From contig NC_079209.1 of NCBI RefSeq assembly GCF_026745355.1, positions 20,008,825-20,072,824 of the forward strand: a stretch of DNA of 64,000 nt. Reading direction: 5' to 3'. The translations under genes and the position numbers were made by a program. Of this stretch, positions 1-10,659 are shown one piece after another (the stretch's first letter is position 1; the number at the start of each line of letters is the position of its first letter). A model generated the notes under the pieces. That model saw only the letters and a list, made by a program, of their open reading frames with translations. It had not been told where the DNA came from and did not search any database. The stretch is from Beta vulgaris subsp. vulgaris. Lineage: Eukaryota > Streptophyta > Magnoliopsida > Caryophyllales > Amaranthaceae.

Positions 1-1121
1 CCACTTTTTCACATCTTGGGTGAAAATTGAAGTCAGGTATTGCTTTCAACTGCCCCAAGCATCTAGTAAGATACTCCATACAAATGACAAATAGGAAGGG
101 ACATAGAGAGTCTCCCTACCTAAGGCCCTTCTAAGCTTTGAAAGGAGGAGTAGGAGCTCCATTAAAAAGCACCGAATAAGTAACTTTAACACAAATCATA
201 ATCCAATTCACAAGCTTGGGGGGAAAACCAAGTTCTGCCATCATAACTTGAAGAAAGGCCACTCAACTAAGTCATAGGCTTTTCGTAACTCTATTTTAAT
301 CATGCATCTAGGACTAATATGCTTAGTGGAGTAGCCCTTAATTAACTCGGTAGCAAGAAGGATGTTGTCAGAGATAGTTCTACTAGGGATAAACCCAGCT
401 GAGCTAAATCCATTACAATGCCAACCGCTGTCTGCAATCTCATAGTTAAGATTTTAGCAATTAGCTTATAAAGCACAGTGCAACCATCAATTGGCATAAA
501 ATATTTAATAGAGTTAGGATGAGCAATTTTTGGTATTAAAGTTACCAAAGTGCAGTTAATAGGAGAAGGTAAAATACCTTCTTCAAAAAACTCCTGAATC
601 GCCTCATACACTTTTCACTTGATTACATGCCGGTTTCTCTTGAAGAACAAACTGTTAAAACCATCAATCCCTGGAGCCTTAAGATCATTAATGTTACGAA
701 GAGCCAAATCAATCTCACCATGAGTAATTGGTTGAATTAGACGGTGAACATTAGCATGCTGAACTTGAGCCCCTACTCTTACAAGAGCAATGTCAACCCC
801 TAGGAGATCCTGAGCAGTAGTCCCCAATAAACCAGTATAGAAATACATAACTTCTGCTTGAATGTCAATGGTAGTAGTGAGCTTAACCCCTTGATCATTA
901 TAAAGAACATCCATAGTATTCCTAGCATATCTGTCTTTCATAGCTTGAAAGAAAAAATGGCTATTGCTATCACCCAGATTGAGCCATTCAATTCTAGATT
1001 TTTGCCTGTAAGCACTTTCTTCAATGATCAACAAGTTCTTCAATTGACTTACACGATCAGCTTCTTGCACAAATAGATATTCAGTTCTTTTAGTAGCAAT
1101 GCTGGTCTGAATTACATCCAA
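1..1121 (-). pseudogene. LINE-A reverse transcriptase fragment (broken)
   Basis: Minus-strand coding remains of an L1-type plant LINE reverse transcriptase, the enzyme that copies LINE RNA at a nicked target. From 1121 leftwards one reads a region with LNLGDSNSHFFFQAMK, then KAPGIDGFNSLFFKR, the plant LINE RT entry motif, then after a stop and frame change PINCTLVTLIPK and YKLIAKILTMRL. At 1-340 the frame continues as GFPPKLVNWIMICV and SLCPFLFVICMEYL, matching the family's GLRQGDPLSPFLF block with damage. Several stops and frameshifts break it, so it is dead. The 3' end, including the YADD-type catalytic motif, lies left of the window. It continues the endonuclease part at 1134-1400 and 9719-10379, from which a large insertion separates it. 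Confidence 0.85.
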
Positions 1122-1133
1122 TTGCTCTCTGAT

Positions 1134-1400
1134 TTAAGCAATTATAGTCTCCAAATTAGCATAACACTGCTTATGAACTCCTTGAAGCTTCCCTTTGATG
1201 GTTTTTAAGTTGGTCCAGATCAGCTGCATAACCATTCTTCTAGTACCATCTCTCCAAGAGTCAACAATAATTTGTTCAAAATCATCATGATCTGCCATAT
1301 AATTGAGGAATTTAAATGGCCTTCCTCTCTGAGTGATAGAGGGAGAGCATTTCAAGAGACGAGGGCTATGATCAGAAATACTAGGATTAAGATAGTCCAC
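1134..1400 (-). pseudogene. LINE-A endonuclease C-terminal part and linker
   Basis: This stretch reads on the minus strand as the end of a LINE endonuclease domain, with SISDHSP (the terminal SDH motif of exonuclease-endonuclease-phosphatase folds), followed by the usual linker containing GRPFKFLNYM and a DFEQIIVDSW block. Its upstream part is found at 9719-10379, 8.3 kb away, where the same protein breaks off at the matching residue. The break is marked by a duplicated target at 1391-1403 and 9719-9734, so this is one endonuclease split by an insertion. A stop separates it from the RT part. Inactive. Confidence 0.85.
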
Positions 1401-1403
1401 TGT
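1391..1403. repeat. Left target-site duplication of LINE-B
   Basis: GATAGTCCACTGT here matches GATAGTAGTCCACTGT at 9719-9734 apart from a 3-base (TAG) difference. The two copies lie within the same codons of the LINE-A endonuclease, so together they mark where LINE-B was inserted. Confidence 0.8.
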
Positions 1404-1758
1404 CAGTTTGGGCTGTCAGTTGGAGGAAGATCATTTGTAATAATAATGCTAGTCCTAAAAGCAAATTTATCCTATGGCTTGCACTCCAAAACAGACTGGC
1501 GACTTGTGATAGAATTTGCAAGTGGCTGCCTAATTGTAATGTTATTTGCTGTCTGTGTAATATAGAGACTGAATCTGTCCAGCATCTGTTCTTTCAGTGC
1601 AGGTTCTCAGCTGGTATTTGGACTCATTTGATGCACAGATTAAAAGTGTTCCTCTCGTGGCAGGATTTGCAGAAGTTACTAGAATGATGCAAGAAAAAGC
1701 TCGAAGCAAGAAGGATGAAAATTGTGTGCTTGTGATTCTCTTCACTGAGACTATTTAC
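1404..1758 (+). pseudogene. LINE-B, 5'-truncated: zf-RVT C-terminal domain
   Basis: Plus-strand remains of a second L1-type LINE. From about 1439 the frame gives a zf-RVT (zinc-binding reverse-transcriptase C-terminal) domain: SKFILWLALQNRLATCDRI, then CCLCNIETESVQHLFFQCRF with the Cys/His pattern CxxC-x7-H-x4-C. A stop follows near 1682. Everything 5' of this domain is absent, and the sequence starts directly at the duplicated target, as expected for an insertion from incomplete reverse transcription. The same element resumes at 9435, beyond a 7.67 kb LTR retrotransposon. Not functional. Confidence 0.8.
1753..1758. repeat. Left TSD (ATTTAC) of the long-LTR retrotransposon
   Basis: ATTTAC lies directly before the TGTAATAGCC terminus and again directly after the TTACA terminus at 9429-9434. 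It sits in the LINE-B coding sequence. Confidence 0.8.
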
Positions 1759-4700
1759 TGTAATAGCCTTGTTTTTAAGTGCGTTTATTAAATATTAATT
1801 ATATTTATTAAGTTAATTATGTTTCGAAAATTCTTATTTTCATTTGAGTTGGAGTATAAATTTTATTTGTCGTGTTGTAATATATTTACTCAAGTTTATA
1901 AAATTATTATTATTATTACTTTTATTATTATTATTAAAATTATTTTGAGTCTTATGTGCGACTAAGTTGAGCGGTATTTGGCCCAAATAGAAAACCGAAC
2001 TCGGGTTCCCATCCTTTAATGTTGTCTGTTTGTTTTGGAGGAGATGAACTCAAACCCCCTATTGTCAGTCAAAAATTGATAAACTCAAACCCTTTAAACC
2101 CTCTCTCTCTCCCGTGTCCTCTGTTCTCTCTAAACCCTCAAAATTGAAAACCCCAAATCCTTAATCTCTCTCTCGTCCCTTGCTCTCTGCCTCGCCGGAG
2201 TTGTGCCTCTCCTCGCCAGCGTTTTGGAAGCTCATCGGAGCCGCACTCTATTTTCCCCTTCGTGTTTTCTCTCTCCTCCTCTGTTTCGTGCTGCTGTTGT
2301 TATTGACGGTTGTTGTTGGTGGTTTTGCTGTTGCTGCTGCTCTGTGTTGTTGCTCGACGAACTGTCGGAATCTTGTCTCGCCAAAGCTTTCTCCTCAACT
2401 CCGTCGCGCAGTCGCCTCCTTGGCGTTGTTGATGTTGTTGTTCGCGTTCTTGGTGCTGTGTGTGTGCGGTGTTGATGGGTCGTCGTGCTGCTGCTCTGCC
2501 CTGTTTCTTCTCTCTCCTCTCGCTGGTTGTTGTTGCTGCCGGAACCAACCCTTCCCCTTTGTCGTGTCTTCCCTTCTCTTGAAGCAGAGGTAAAGAATAA
2601 TTCTCTGTTTTCCTCTTAAAATTCTAATTTCAAGATTTGTAAACTAATTCCAAGTTACTGTTGTTTGTTGTTCTTGTTGCTGCGTTGTTGCTGAAGCTTC
2701 GAAACCTCCCCCTCAACCTCTCTGTTTCTCTATTCTTCGCTGCTCCTAATAGAGCAGAGGTACACACCTCTTGTCTATTTTCTTTAACTTTCAGAATTCT
2801 TGATTAGTGAGTCAAACTCAAGTTGTTATTTGTTGTTGTTACTACTGTTTGTTGCTATTGCTTGTTGGTTGTTGCTGTTGAAAATTATTTGTTGTTGTTG
2901 TGGTGGTGGAGTTGTGAAGTTCTTTGTGGTTATTGGTGTGCTATAGTTATTGTTGTTGTAGTTGAGTTGGCTGTTGCGGAGTTATTGTGGTGATTGTGGT
3001 GGATGTTATTGGGTTGCTGTTATCATTGTTATGTTGTTGTTTTTTTGAGGTTGTATCATTGTAGTGGTGGTGGTAATGCGTTGTTATTGATGATGCTTTG
3101 TGGTGGTTGGTCGTTGTTGTTGTTCCTGATGGTTGTTGTTATACTATTGTTATGGTGGTTGCTGTTGTGGTGGTTTCTGTTGGTTGTAGTGTTGTATTGT
3201 TGTTGTTGTCGTTGCTGCACTGTTGTTAATGTTGTTGTATTAACTTTTTGGAGTAGTTGTTATAGGTGGTGGTTCTGGTATTGTGGTGGTGGTGTTGTTT
3301 CAACTTTGGCATAGTTGATGTTGTTATAGTTGGTATATTTAATTATCGGAGTAGTAGTTATTAGTTTCTTGTTCTAGTTTTGGGGTGAAGGTGTAGGTTG
3401 ATGTTGTTTGTGATGTTGTTCTTGTGGTTGTTGCATTGTCGTTATGGTTACTGCTATTATGTTGTTTTGGAGTTGTTATAGTAGTTTATTAGTTGAGTTA
3501 AGAAAACTAAGTTATTGATGATTTTAGAAAAGCTTATTGATTTAGATTAAGTGATGTGATTACAGGTTTGTTAGTGATAATTTATTCATCTCTATTATGG
3601 TTAAGATGTATTATCGGACAGTCGTTGTTGATGATGTGATGGAAATCATACTCTTAGAATTGGGAGTCTGTTATGATTATTGTAGTTGGAGTTAATATAT
3701 ATGAAGTCCAGTTATGAGTTATGGGATTGACTTCGTTAATTTCTATTTGCGGGATTTAGTTCATTAGCATAGTGGTTGCGTTAGAAGAAGTTAATTAGAA
3801 TAGTTAAGATTGGTTGTTGATTATTGTTATTGTGATGAGGTGATTATTGGAGGATGATTTTGGAATGGAGTATCATTCGGAATTATGAAGGAGATTATAA
3901 TGTTGGAATTGTTATTCGATTGGTTAAGGATTTGAGTGCAAGATAGAAATCAGTTTATTGAGGTTTATTTACGAGTCGAGCTAGCTTTATATTCTCAATA
4001 TAATTGTTGGTAGCACAATTAGGTGCTTGATTTAGGTACGGTTGTGAGTTATGTTTAGTTTGTTTAGTTATATAATTTAGAATTATGATTATGAATTGGG
4101 ATGCAGTCGATGTAGCTAATATCATCAAAGTTATACTTATTAATTAAGGATTAAGGAAATTGGAATGTTAAAGGTTGATAATTTGTGAATTGAGAATTAG
4201 TTTAAGTTTGGTTATTGATTATTGATGTTATCGTGAGATTGTTGGAGAATGGCTATGTAGACGTATATAATTCAAGATGATATGGGAAATCAAGTTATGA
4301 TGCTTGGAGGTTTCGTATAATTGTTCTAGAGTTGAGGTAACCTTTAGGTTCAGCAAATATATTTAAATGCTCCGTGGGCGTTATATTGAATTTTGGATAT
4401 CATATATCGTTTGTGGTAATGGCCATGATTATAGATACATCTCTATGAGTTAGTTGTGAATTGCTATTGGATTGTTATAAAAGTATCATTTTGTTCAATT
4501 ATCGAATCGTTCGAAAATACTATATTTCTCAAAATATGATTTGGTATAATAATGAGGTAATGATTCAGATATGAGTTAAGACCACATAAGGTCGAATATG
4601 GTGTTATGTTATGAGTATTGAGGATTCAAGTATGAATCATTAAATATCTTATTTTATAAATATGAAAGTGAGGCATGAATAGGCACCCCGAGTTAGGGCG

Positions 4701-5383
4701 GGTAGAGTCCCTACTGTTGCCTTCCAGGAAGGGCGAATTCCTGGCGTTATAGGACATGTCCGGGTAAGTCTTGCAAGCATAACAATAAAAGGCTGGGTGA
4801 CGGCCCTCAATAGTTTGGAGACAGCTGGTACTGCGTGGTACCCCTCTCCACTCGCGTTCATGCCAAACGATTTGATTTTGTGAAACTATATTAACTGAGT
4901 TGAGTGTGAAAATCTGTTATTATAACGATGTGTTAGTTTTCAAAATACACCTAAACTAGTATTTTCTATTATACAGTGTGTGGTCAGCTTTGCTGATAGT
5001 GTTGTCATTTCTGTGCCCTGTCACTTGGTGGGTGGCAGAGTCAAACATTGTTGCAGGTTTGGTGTTGTGAGCTCAGGATTCTGAAGTGAAGCAAGATAAA
5101 GATGTCATCATAGCTTATGGATTGAGTTTGTATTTTAGATAGTCAATTATGGAATAGTCTATGATATATTTCATTGTATATAATATTTGGGAATCTAGTT
5201 GAGATAATTGTGTTATTTTAAGGATTTTGTTTTGTGGGCCAATAACCCACAGGTCCTGGATCGATTTGTAAGGTTATGTTTTTGCTGGGAGTAAATGTTT
5301 AATCCGAGGCTTATTATGCATTGATTGTGATTAGTGAATCTTAAGTGTGTTTACCTAGCAGCTCAGGAAAGCGGGCTGTTACA
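1759..5383 (+). repeat. 5' LTR of the long-LTR element
   Basis: Begins TGTAATAGCC and ends GGGCTGTTACA, so the ends are inverted versions of each other. Internal structure in order: an AT-rich start; a CT-rich leader-like stretch (about 2095-2280); a region of almost pure GTT/TTG/TGG repeats (about 2280-3480), which gives meaningless Leu/Cys/Trp/Val-rich frames; an AT-rich stretch; a conserved block at about 4673-4862; and the end. GCAGAG^GTAAAG at about 2586 and GCAGAG^GTACAC at about 2755 look like splice donors, suggesting a spliced leader, but this is inference. No coding capacity is credible. Confidence 0.85.
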
Positions 5384-5794
5384 AATGGTATAAGAGCAAC
5401 CTTGCGACCGTATGCCTAGTTGGCTACATAGCGAGGGTAAAAGATCTTTGGGATAGTTTGAACTTGATTTGGGATTATTAGTGGTTGAGAATTGTTGATC
5501 AGAAATTAGGAATGTTGAAGTTTGAGTATATAAGTGTTTGCGCTTTTGCGTGTGCTATATGATTTTATCTACGTAAAGGTGTAGTGTCGTGTGTTCCCTA
5601 TGGTGGTGTATATTTTTAGAAAAATGTATGATTTACTGAAGTAAAAGAATTTCAAACGAGATCTCTACGAATGAGATGTCTAGAATCCTATTTTGAAAAT
5701 TTTTGCCCCTTTTGTTTTGTTTGCTCCTCGATTTTGATATTTGAGTTTTTGTTTTGAAGTTTCGAGTACGAAACTTATTTTAAGGGTGGTAGAG
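5384..5794 (+). other. Minimal internal region with PBS and PPT
   Basis: Only 411 bp. TGGTATAAGAGCAAC at 5386-5400 follows the LTR by two bases and resembles the plant initiator-Met primer site TGGTATCAGAGC with one change. The purine tract AAGGGTGGTAGAG (5782-5794) abuts the 3' LTR and is the polypurine primer. Just upstream, CGAGTACGAAACTTATTTTAA resembles the tail of chromovirus polyproteins. There is no open frame of note, so no protein is encoded. Confidence 0.8.
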
Positions 5795-8700
5795 TGTAAT
5801 AACCCTGTTTTTAAGTGCGTTTATTAAATATTAATTATATTTATTAAGTTAATTATGTTTCGAAAATTCTTATTTTCATTTGAGTTGGAGTCTAAATTTT
5901 ATTTGTCGTGTTTGTAATATATTTACTCAAGTTTATAAAATTATTATTATTATTACTTTTATTATTATTATTAAAATTATTTTGAGTCTTATGTGCGACT
6001 AAGTTGAGCGGTATTTGGCCCAAATAGAAAACCGAAGTCGGGTTCCCATCCTTTAATGTTGTCGGTTTGTTTTGGAGGAGATGAACTCAAACCCCCTATT
6101 GTCGGTTAAAAATTGATAAACTCAAACCCTTTAAACCCTCTCTCTCTCCCGTGTCCTCTGTTCTCTCTAAACCCCCAAAATTGAAAACCGCAAATCCTTA
6201 ATCTCTCTCTCGTCCCTTGCTCTCTGCCTCGCCGGAGTTGTGCCTCTCCTCGCTGGCGTTCTGGAAGCTCGTCGGAGCCGCACTCTATTTTCCCCTTCGT
6301 GTTTTCTCTCTCCTCCTCTGTTTCGTGCTGCTGTTGTTATTCACGGTTGTTGTTGGTGGTTTTGCTGCTGCTGCTCTGTGTTGTTGCTCGACGAACCGTC
6401 GGAATCTTGTCTCGCCGGAGCTTTCTCCTCAACTCCATCGCGCAGTCGCCTCCTTGGCGTTGTTGATGTTGTTGTTCGCGTTCTTGGTGATGTGTGTGTG
6501 CGGTGTTGATGGGTTGTCGTGTTGCTGCTCTGCCCTGTTTCTTCTCTATCCTCTCGCTGGTTGTTGTTGCTGCCGGAACCAGCCGCTCCCCTTTGTCGTG
6601 TGTTCCCTGCTCTTGAAGCAGAGGTAAAGACTAATTCTCTGTTTTCCTCTTAAAATTCTAATTTCAAGATTTGTAAAGTAATTCCAAGTTACTGTTGTTT
6701 GTTGTTCTTGCTGCTGCGTTGTTGCTGAAGCTTCGAAACCTCCCCCTCAACCTCTCTGTTTCTCGATTCTTCGCTGCTCCTAATAGAGCAGAGGTACACA
6801 CCTCTTGTCTATTTTCTCTTTAACTTTCAGAATTCTTGATTAGTGAGTCAAACTCAAATTGTTATTTGTTGTTGTTACTACTGTTTGTTGCTATTGCTTG
6901 TTGGTTGTTGCTGTTGTTATTGTTTGTTGTTGTTGTGGTGGTGGAGTTGTGAAGTTCTTTGTGGTTATTGGTGTGCTATAGTTATTGTTGTTGTAGTTGT
7001 GTTCGCTGTTGCGGAGTTGTTGTGGTGATTGTGGTGGATGTTATTGGGTTGCTATTATCATTGTTATGTTTTTTTTTTTTTTTGAGGTTGTATCATTGTA
7101 GTGGTGGTGGTAATGCGCTGCTATTGATGATGCTTTGTGGTGGTTGGTCGTTGTTGTTGTTCCTGATGGTTGTTGTTATACTATTGTTATGGTGGTTGTT
7201 GTTGTGGTGGTGTCTGTTGGTTGTAGTGTTGTATTGTTGTTGTTGTCGTTGCTGCACTATTGTTAATGTGGTTGTATTAACTTTTTGGAGTAGTTGTTAT
7301 AGGTGGTGGTTCTGTTGTTGTGGTGGTGGTGTTGTTGCAACTTTGGCATAGTTGATGTTGTTATAGTTGGTATATTTAATTATCGGAGTAGTAGTTATTA
7401 GTTTCTGTTCTAGTTTTGGTGGTGAAGGTGTAGGTTGATGTTGTTTGTGATGTTGTTCTTGTGGTTGTTGCATTGTCGTTATGGTTACTGCTATTATGTT
7501 GTTCTGGAGTTGTTATAGTAGTTTATTAGTTGAGTTAAGAAAACTAAGTTGTTGATGATTTTAGAAAAGCTTATTGATTTAGGTTAAGTGATGTGGTTAC
7601 AGGTTGTTTAGTGGATAATTTATTCATCTCTATTATGGTTAAGATGTATTATCGGATAGTCGTCGTTGATGATGTGATGGAAATCATAATCTTAGAATTG
7701 GGAGTATGTTGTGATTATTGTAGTTGGAGTTAATATGTATGAAGCCCAGTAATGAGTTATGGGATTGACTTCGTTAATTTCTATTTGCGGGATTTAGTTT
7801 GATTAGCATAGTGGTTGCGTTAGAAGAAGTTAATTAGAATAGTTAAGATTGGTTATTGTTATTGTTATTGTGATGAGGTGATTATTGGAGGATGATTTTT
7901 GAATGGAGTATCATTCGGAATTATGAAGGAGATTATAATGTTGGAATTGTTATTCGATTGGTTAAGGATTTGAGTGCAAGATAGAAATCAGTTTATTGAG
8001 GTTTATTTACGAGTCGAGCTAGCTTTATATTCTCAATATAATTGTGAGTAGCACAATTAGGTGCTTGATTTAGGTACGGTTATGAGTTATGTTTAGTTTG
8101 TTTAGTTATATAATTTAGAATTATGATTATGAATTGGGATGCTAGTCGATGTAGCTAATATCATCAAAGTTATAGTTATTAATTAAGGATTAAGAAAATT
8201 GGAATGTTAAATGTTGATAATTTGTGAATTGAGAATTAGTTTAAGTTTGGTTATTGATTATTGATGTTATCGTAAGATGGTTGTTGGAGAATGGCTATGT
8301 AGACGTATATAATTCAAGATGATACGGGAAATCAAGTTATGATGCTTGGAGGTTTCGTATAATTGTTATAGAGTTGAGGTAACCTTTAGGTTATGCAAGA
8401 TATATTTAAATGCTCCTGTGGGCATTATATTTAATTTTGGATATCATATATCGTTTGTGGTAATGGCCGTGATTATAGATACGTCTCTATGAGTTAGTTG
8501 TGAATTGCTATTGGATTGTTATAAAAGTATCATTTTGTTCAATTATCGAATCGTTCGAAAATACTATATTTCTCAAAATATGATTTGGTATAATAATAAG
8601 GTAATGATTCAGATATGAGTTAAGACAAGATAAGGTCGAATATGGTGTTATGTTATGAGTATTGAGGATTCAAGTATGAATCATTAAATATCTTATTTTA

Positions 8701-9428
8701 TAAATATGAAAGTGAGGCATGAATAGGCACCCCGAGTTAGGGCGGGTGGAGTCCCTAGCTGTTGCCTTCCTGGAAGGGCGAATTCCAAGCGTTATAGGAC
8801 ATCTCCGGGTAACTCTTGCAAGCATAACAATAAAAGGCTGGGTGACGACCCTCAATAGTTTAAAGACAGCTGGTACTACGTTGTACCCCTCTCCATTCGC
8901 GTTCATGCCAAACGATTTGATTTTGTGAAACTATATTAACTGAGTTGAGTGTGATTATCTGTTATTATAACGATGTGTTAGTTTTCAAAATACACCTAAA
9001 CTTGTATTTTCTAATATACAGGGTGTACTCAGCTTTGCTGATAGTGTTGTCATTTCTGTGGCTTGTCACTTGGTGGGTGGCAGAGTCAAACATTGTTGCA
9101 GGTTTGGTGTTGTGAGCTCAGGATTCTGAAGTGAAGCAAGATAAAGATGTCGTCATAGCTTATGGATTGAGTTTGTATTTTAGATAGTCAATTATGGAAT
9201 AGTCTCTGATATATTTCATTGTATATAATATTTGGGAATCTAGTTGAGATAATTGTGTTATTTTAAGGATTTTGTTTTGTGGGCCAATAACCCATAGGTC
9301 CAGGATCGATTTGTAAGGTTATGTTTCCGCTGGGAGTAAATATTTAGTCCGAGGCTTATTAAGCATTGATTGTGATTAGTGAATCTTAAGTGTGTTTACC
9401 TAGCAGCTCGGGAAAGCGGGCTGTTACA
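5795..9428 (+). repeat. 3' LTR of the long-LTR element
   Basis: Repeats 1759-5383 almost base for base: TGTAATAACC start, GGGCTGTTACA end, the same CT-rich leader (about 6120-6320), GTT-rich region (about 6320-7520) and conserved block (8712-8908). Differences are scattered substitutions and short indels, such as a longer T run at 7069-7083. It shares no sequence with neighbours except its partner LTR and the module at 59040-59270. Confidence 0.85.
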
Positions 9429-9434
9429 ATTTAC
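9429..9434. repeat. Right TSD (ATTTAC) of the long-LTR element
   Basis: Exact copy of 1753-1758, immediately after the element's terminal TTACA. Confidence 0.8.
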
Positions 9435-9718
9435 ACTCTATGGAGATATACAAATAGGAAGATTTTTGAGCAAAAATACTACTGAATCAACTTTAATCAG
9501 GGAAATTCTCTTTAACAGCTTATAATTGCAATGAGAAGCAAAGACAACTTCTCATTTCAGTAGCTCCATTATAGCTTTCTTGTGCACCTATGTGATGTTT
9601 ACTGTTTGTTGTAGTTCAGTCCTCTTGTGGACTGTGGTGATGATAGCCTAAGTTGTATCCTCTCCAAAAAGTTAATTTTGGTTTTCAATAACAACTTTGA
9701 ATTGCCAAAAAAAAAAAA
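9429..9718 (+). mobile_element. LINE-B 3' end with poly(A) tail
   Basis: Continues LINE-B from 1758. It first gives the end of the zf-RVT tail (IYTLWRYTNRKIFEQK), then a non-coding 3' UTR, and ends in twelve A residues at 9707-9718. The tail directly precedes the right copy of the target duplication, which proves plus orientation and retroposition. No other genes are visible in this stretch. Confidence 0.85.
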
Positions 9719-9734
9719 GATAGTAGTCCACTGT
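9719..9734. repeat. Right target-site duplication of LINE-B
   Basis: GATAGTAGTCCACTGT follows the A tail of LINE-B and matches 1391-1403 except for an extra TAG. Confidence 0.8.
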
Positions 9735-10379
9735 AACACCTGCATATGTAATCAACCAGGGAGAATTAACTAAACATTTGTCAATTCTATTCATCACTCT
9801 TGCATCACCCTGACTTTTATTAGTCCAAGAGTAGAAATTCGCATTGCTCCTTAGCTCAGACAAATCACTAGTGTCCAAACAAATTGTGAAATCCTGAGTC
9901 CCATAGGTAGATATGAGTCTACCTTGAAACCTATCAACCTCATTAAGCACTGCATTAAAATCACCAAGAACACACCATGCACTTGTGATTGTTTGATTAA
10001 GTCTAATCAAATTCACCCATAAAGGCTTTCTAGTTTCTACTGAATGAAGCCCATAAACAAAAGTAATGAGCAGGACACTACCATTAGTTTTGTTAGTTAG
10101 CTCACCACGTATGGATTGATCAACCTTCTCAATAGTTTGCCAAGCCACACAATCAGAATTCCAACACACCCAAATTCTACCCCTACTAGAGTAGTCATAG
10201 TTGTCCTCCCAAAGCCAACTCCCTCTAAATTTCCTTCTAATTCTATCTTTATTAGCAAGTTTCACTTTTGTTTCTAATAAACCACAGAGGTTCACTTTAT
10301 TATGACTTAAGAACTTCTTAACTTCTACTATGGTTGAGGGGCTATTCAATCCTCTCACATTCCAAGCACTGACAATCAT
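9735..10379 (-). pseudogene. LINE-A apurinic-like endonuclease domain
   Basis: N-terminal endonuclease half of LINE-A ORF2, which nicks target DNA to prime reverse transcription. Start MIVSAWNVRGLNSPSTIVEV is typical of plant L1 ORF2. Further motifs are LLETKVK (metal-binding Glu), FVYGLHSVETRKPLW, CVLGDFNAVL (GDFN catalytic block) and NRIDKCLVNSPW (RxD). The frame is open over about 215 residues until the insertion of LINE-B cuts it before the final SDH motif, which lies at 1134-1400. The ATG at 10379 is the natural ORF2 start, with ORF1 upstream at 10660-11290. Confidence 0.85.
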
Positions 10380-10659
10380 GTTGGAGTGATGTGGAAGGAG
10401 CTAGATCCTCCTTTATCCACAGTATGCACAACAATTCCTGGGCCATTAAAAGCGAGGACCACTAACCATCCAATATCCCTCACACTCACTTGTTGAGAGC
10501 TACTGTCATTCTATGCTTACTTCACATTGTCACTTCAGTAACAACCTGTTGTTGTGGAGGTTGTTCAGTACTAATATTCACTTCAATACCAACATCTTTT
10601 GCTTGATTATCAATAGCAGCAAGCTGTTTAGGCACCCATTTTTGAGTAACCTTGCTTGG

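Larger units (their letters stand above)
1759..9428 (+). mobile_element. Non-autonomous LTR retrotransposon with 3.6 kb LTRs and a 411 bp interior
   Basis: A complete LTR retrotransposon, 7,670 bp, bounded by TG...CA termini and the duplication ATTTAC. Two nearly identical LTRs (1759-5383, 3,625 bp; 5795-9428, 3,634 bp) enclose only 411 bp. The interior starts with a primer binding site resembling the initiator-Met type and ends with a purine tract. It has no room for gag or pol, so the element must have been mobilised by enzymes of another element. The interior ends with sequence typical of chromovirus (Tekay/Del-like) 3' ends, hence probably Ty3/gypsy; this assignment is inference. The high similarity of the two LTRs by eye suggests a fairly recent insertion. 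Proportionally long LTRs recall LARDs, but an interior this small is more like a TRIM. Confidence 0.85.

Noticed and set aside
2180..2593. Open frame of 137 codons in the 5' LTR, with a similar 136-codon frame at 6217-6627
   Set aside because: Leu/Cys/Val-rich product of CT- and GTT-rich DNA. Both copies are open only because the LTRs are recent duplicates; no domain, and several overlapping frames are equally open.
2994..3314. Hydrophobic frame that looks like a membrane protein (also 6959-7351)
   Set aside because: Generated by GTT/TGG tandem repeats; composition explains it.
4649..4861. Minus-strand frame conserved at 8670-8906 and partly at 59003-59212
   Set aside because: Conservation reflects the shared DNA module. 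The frames start and end differently and contain no known domain, so a DNA/RNA function is likelier than a protein.
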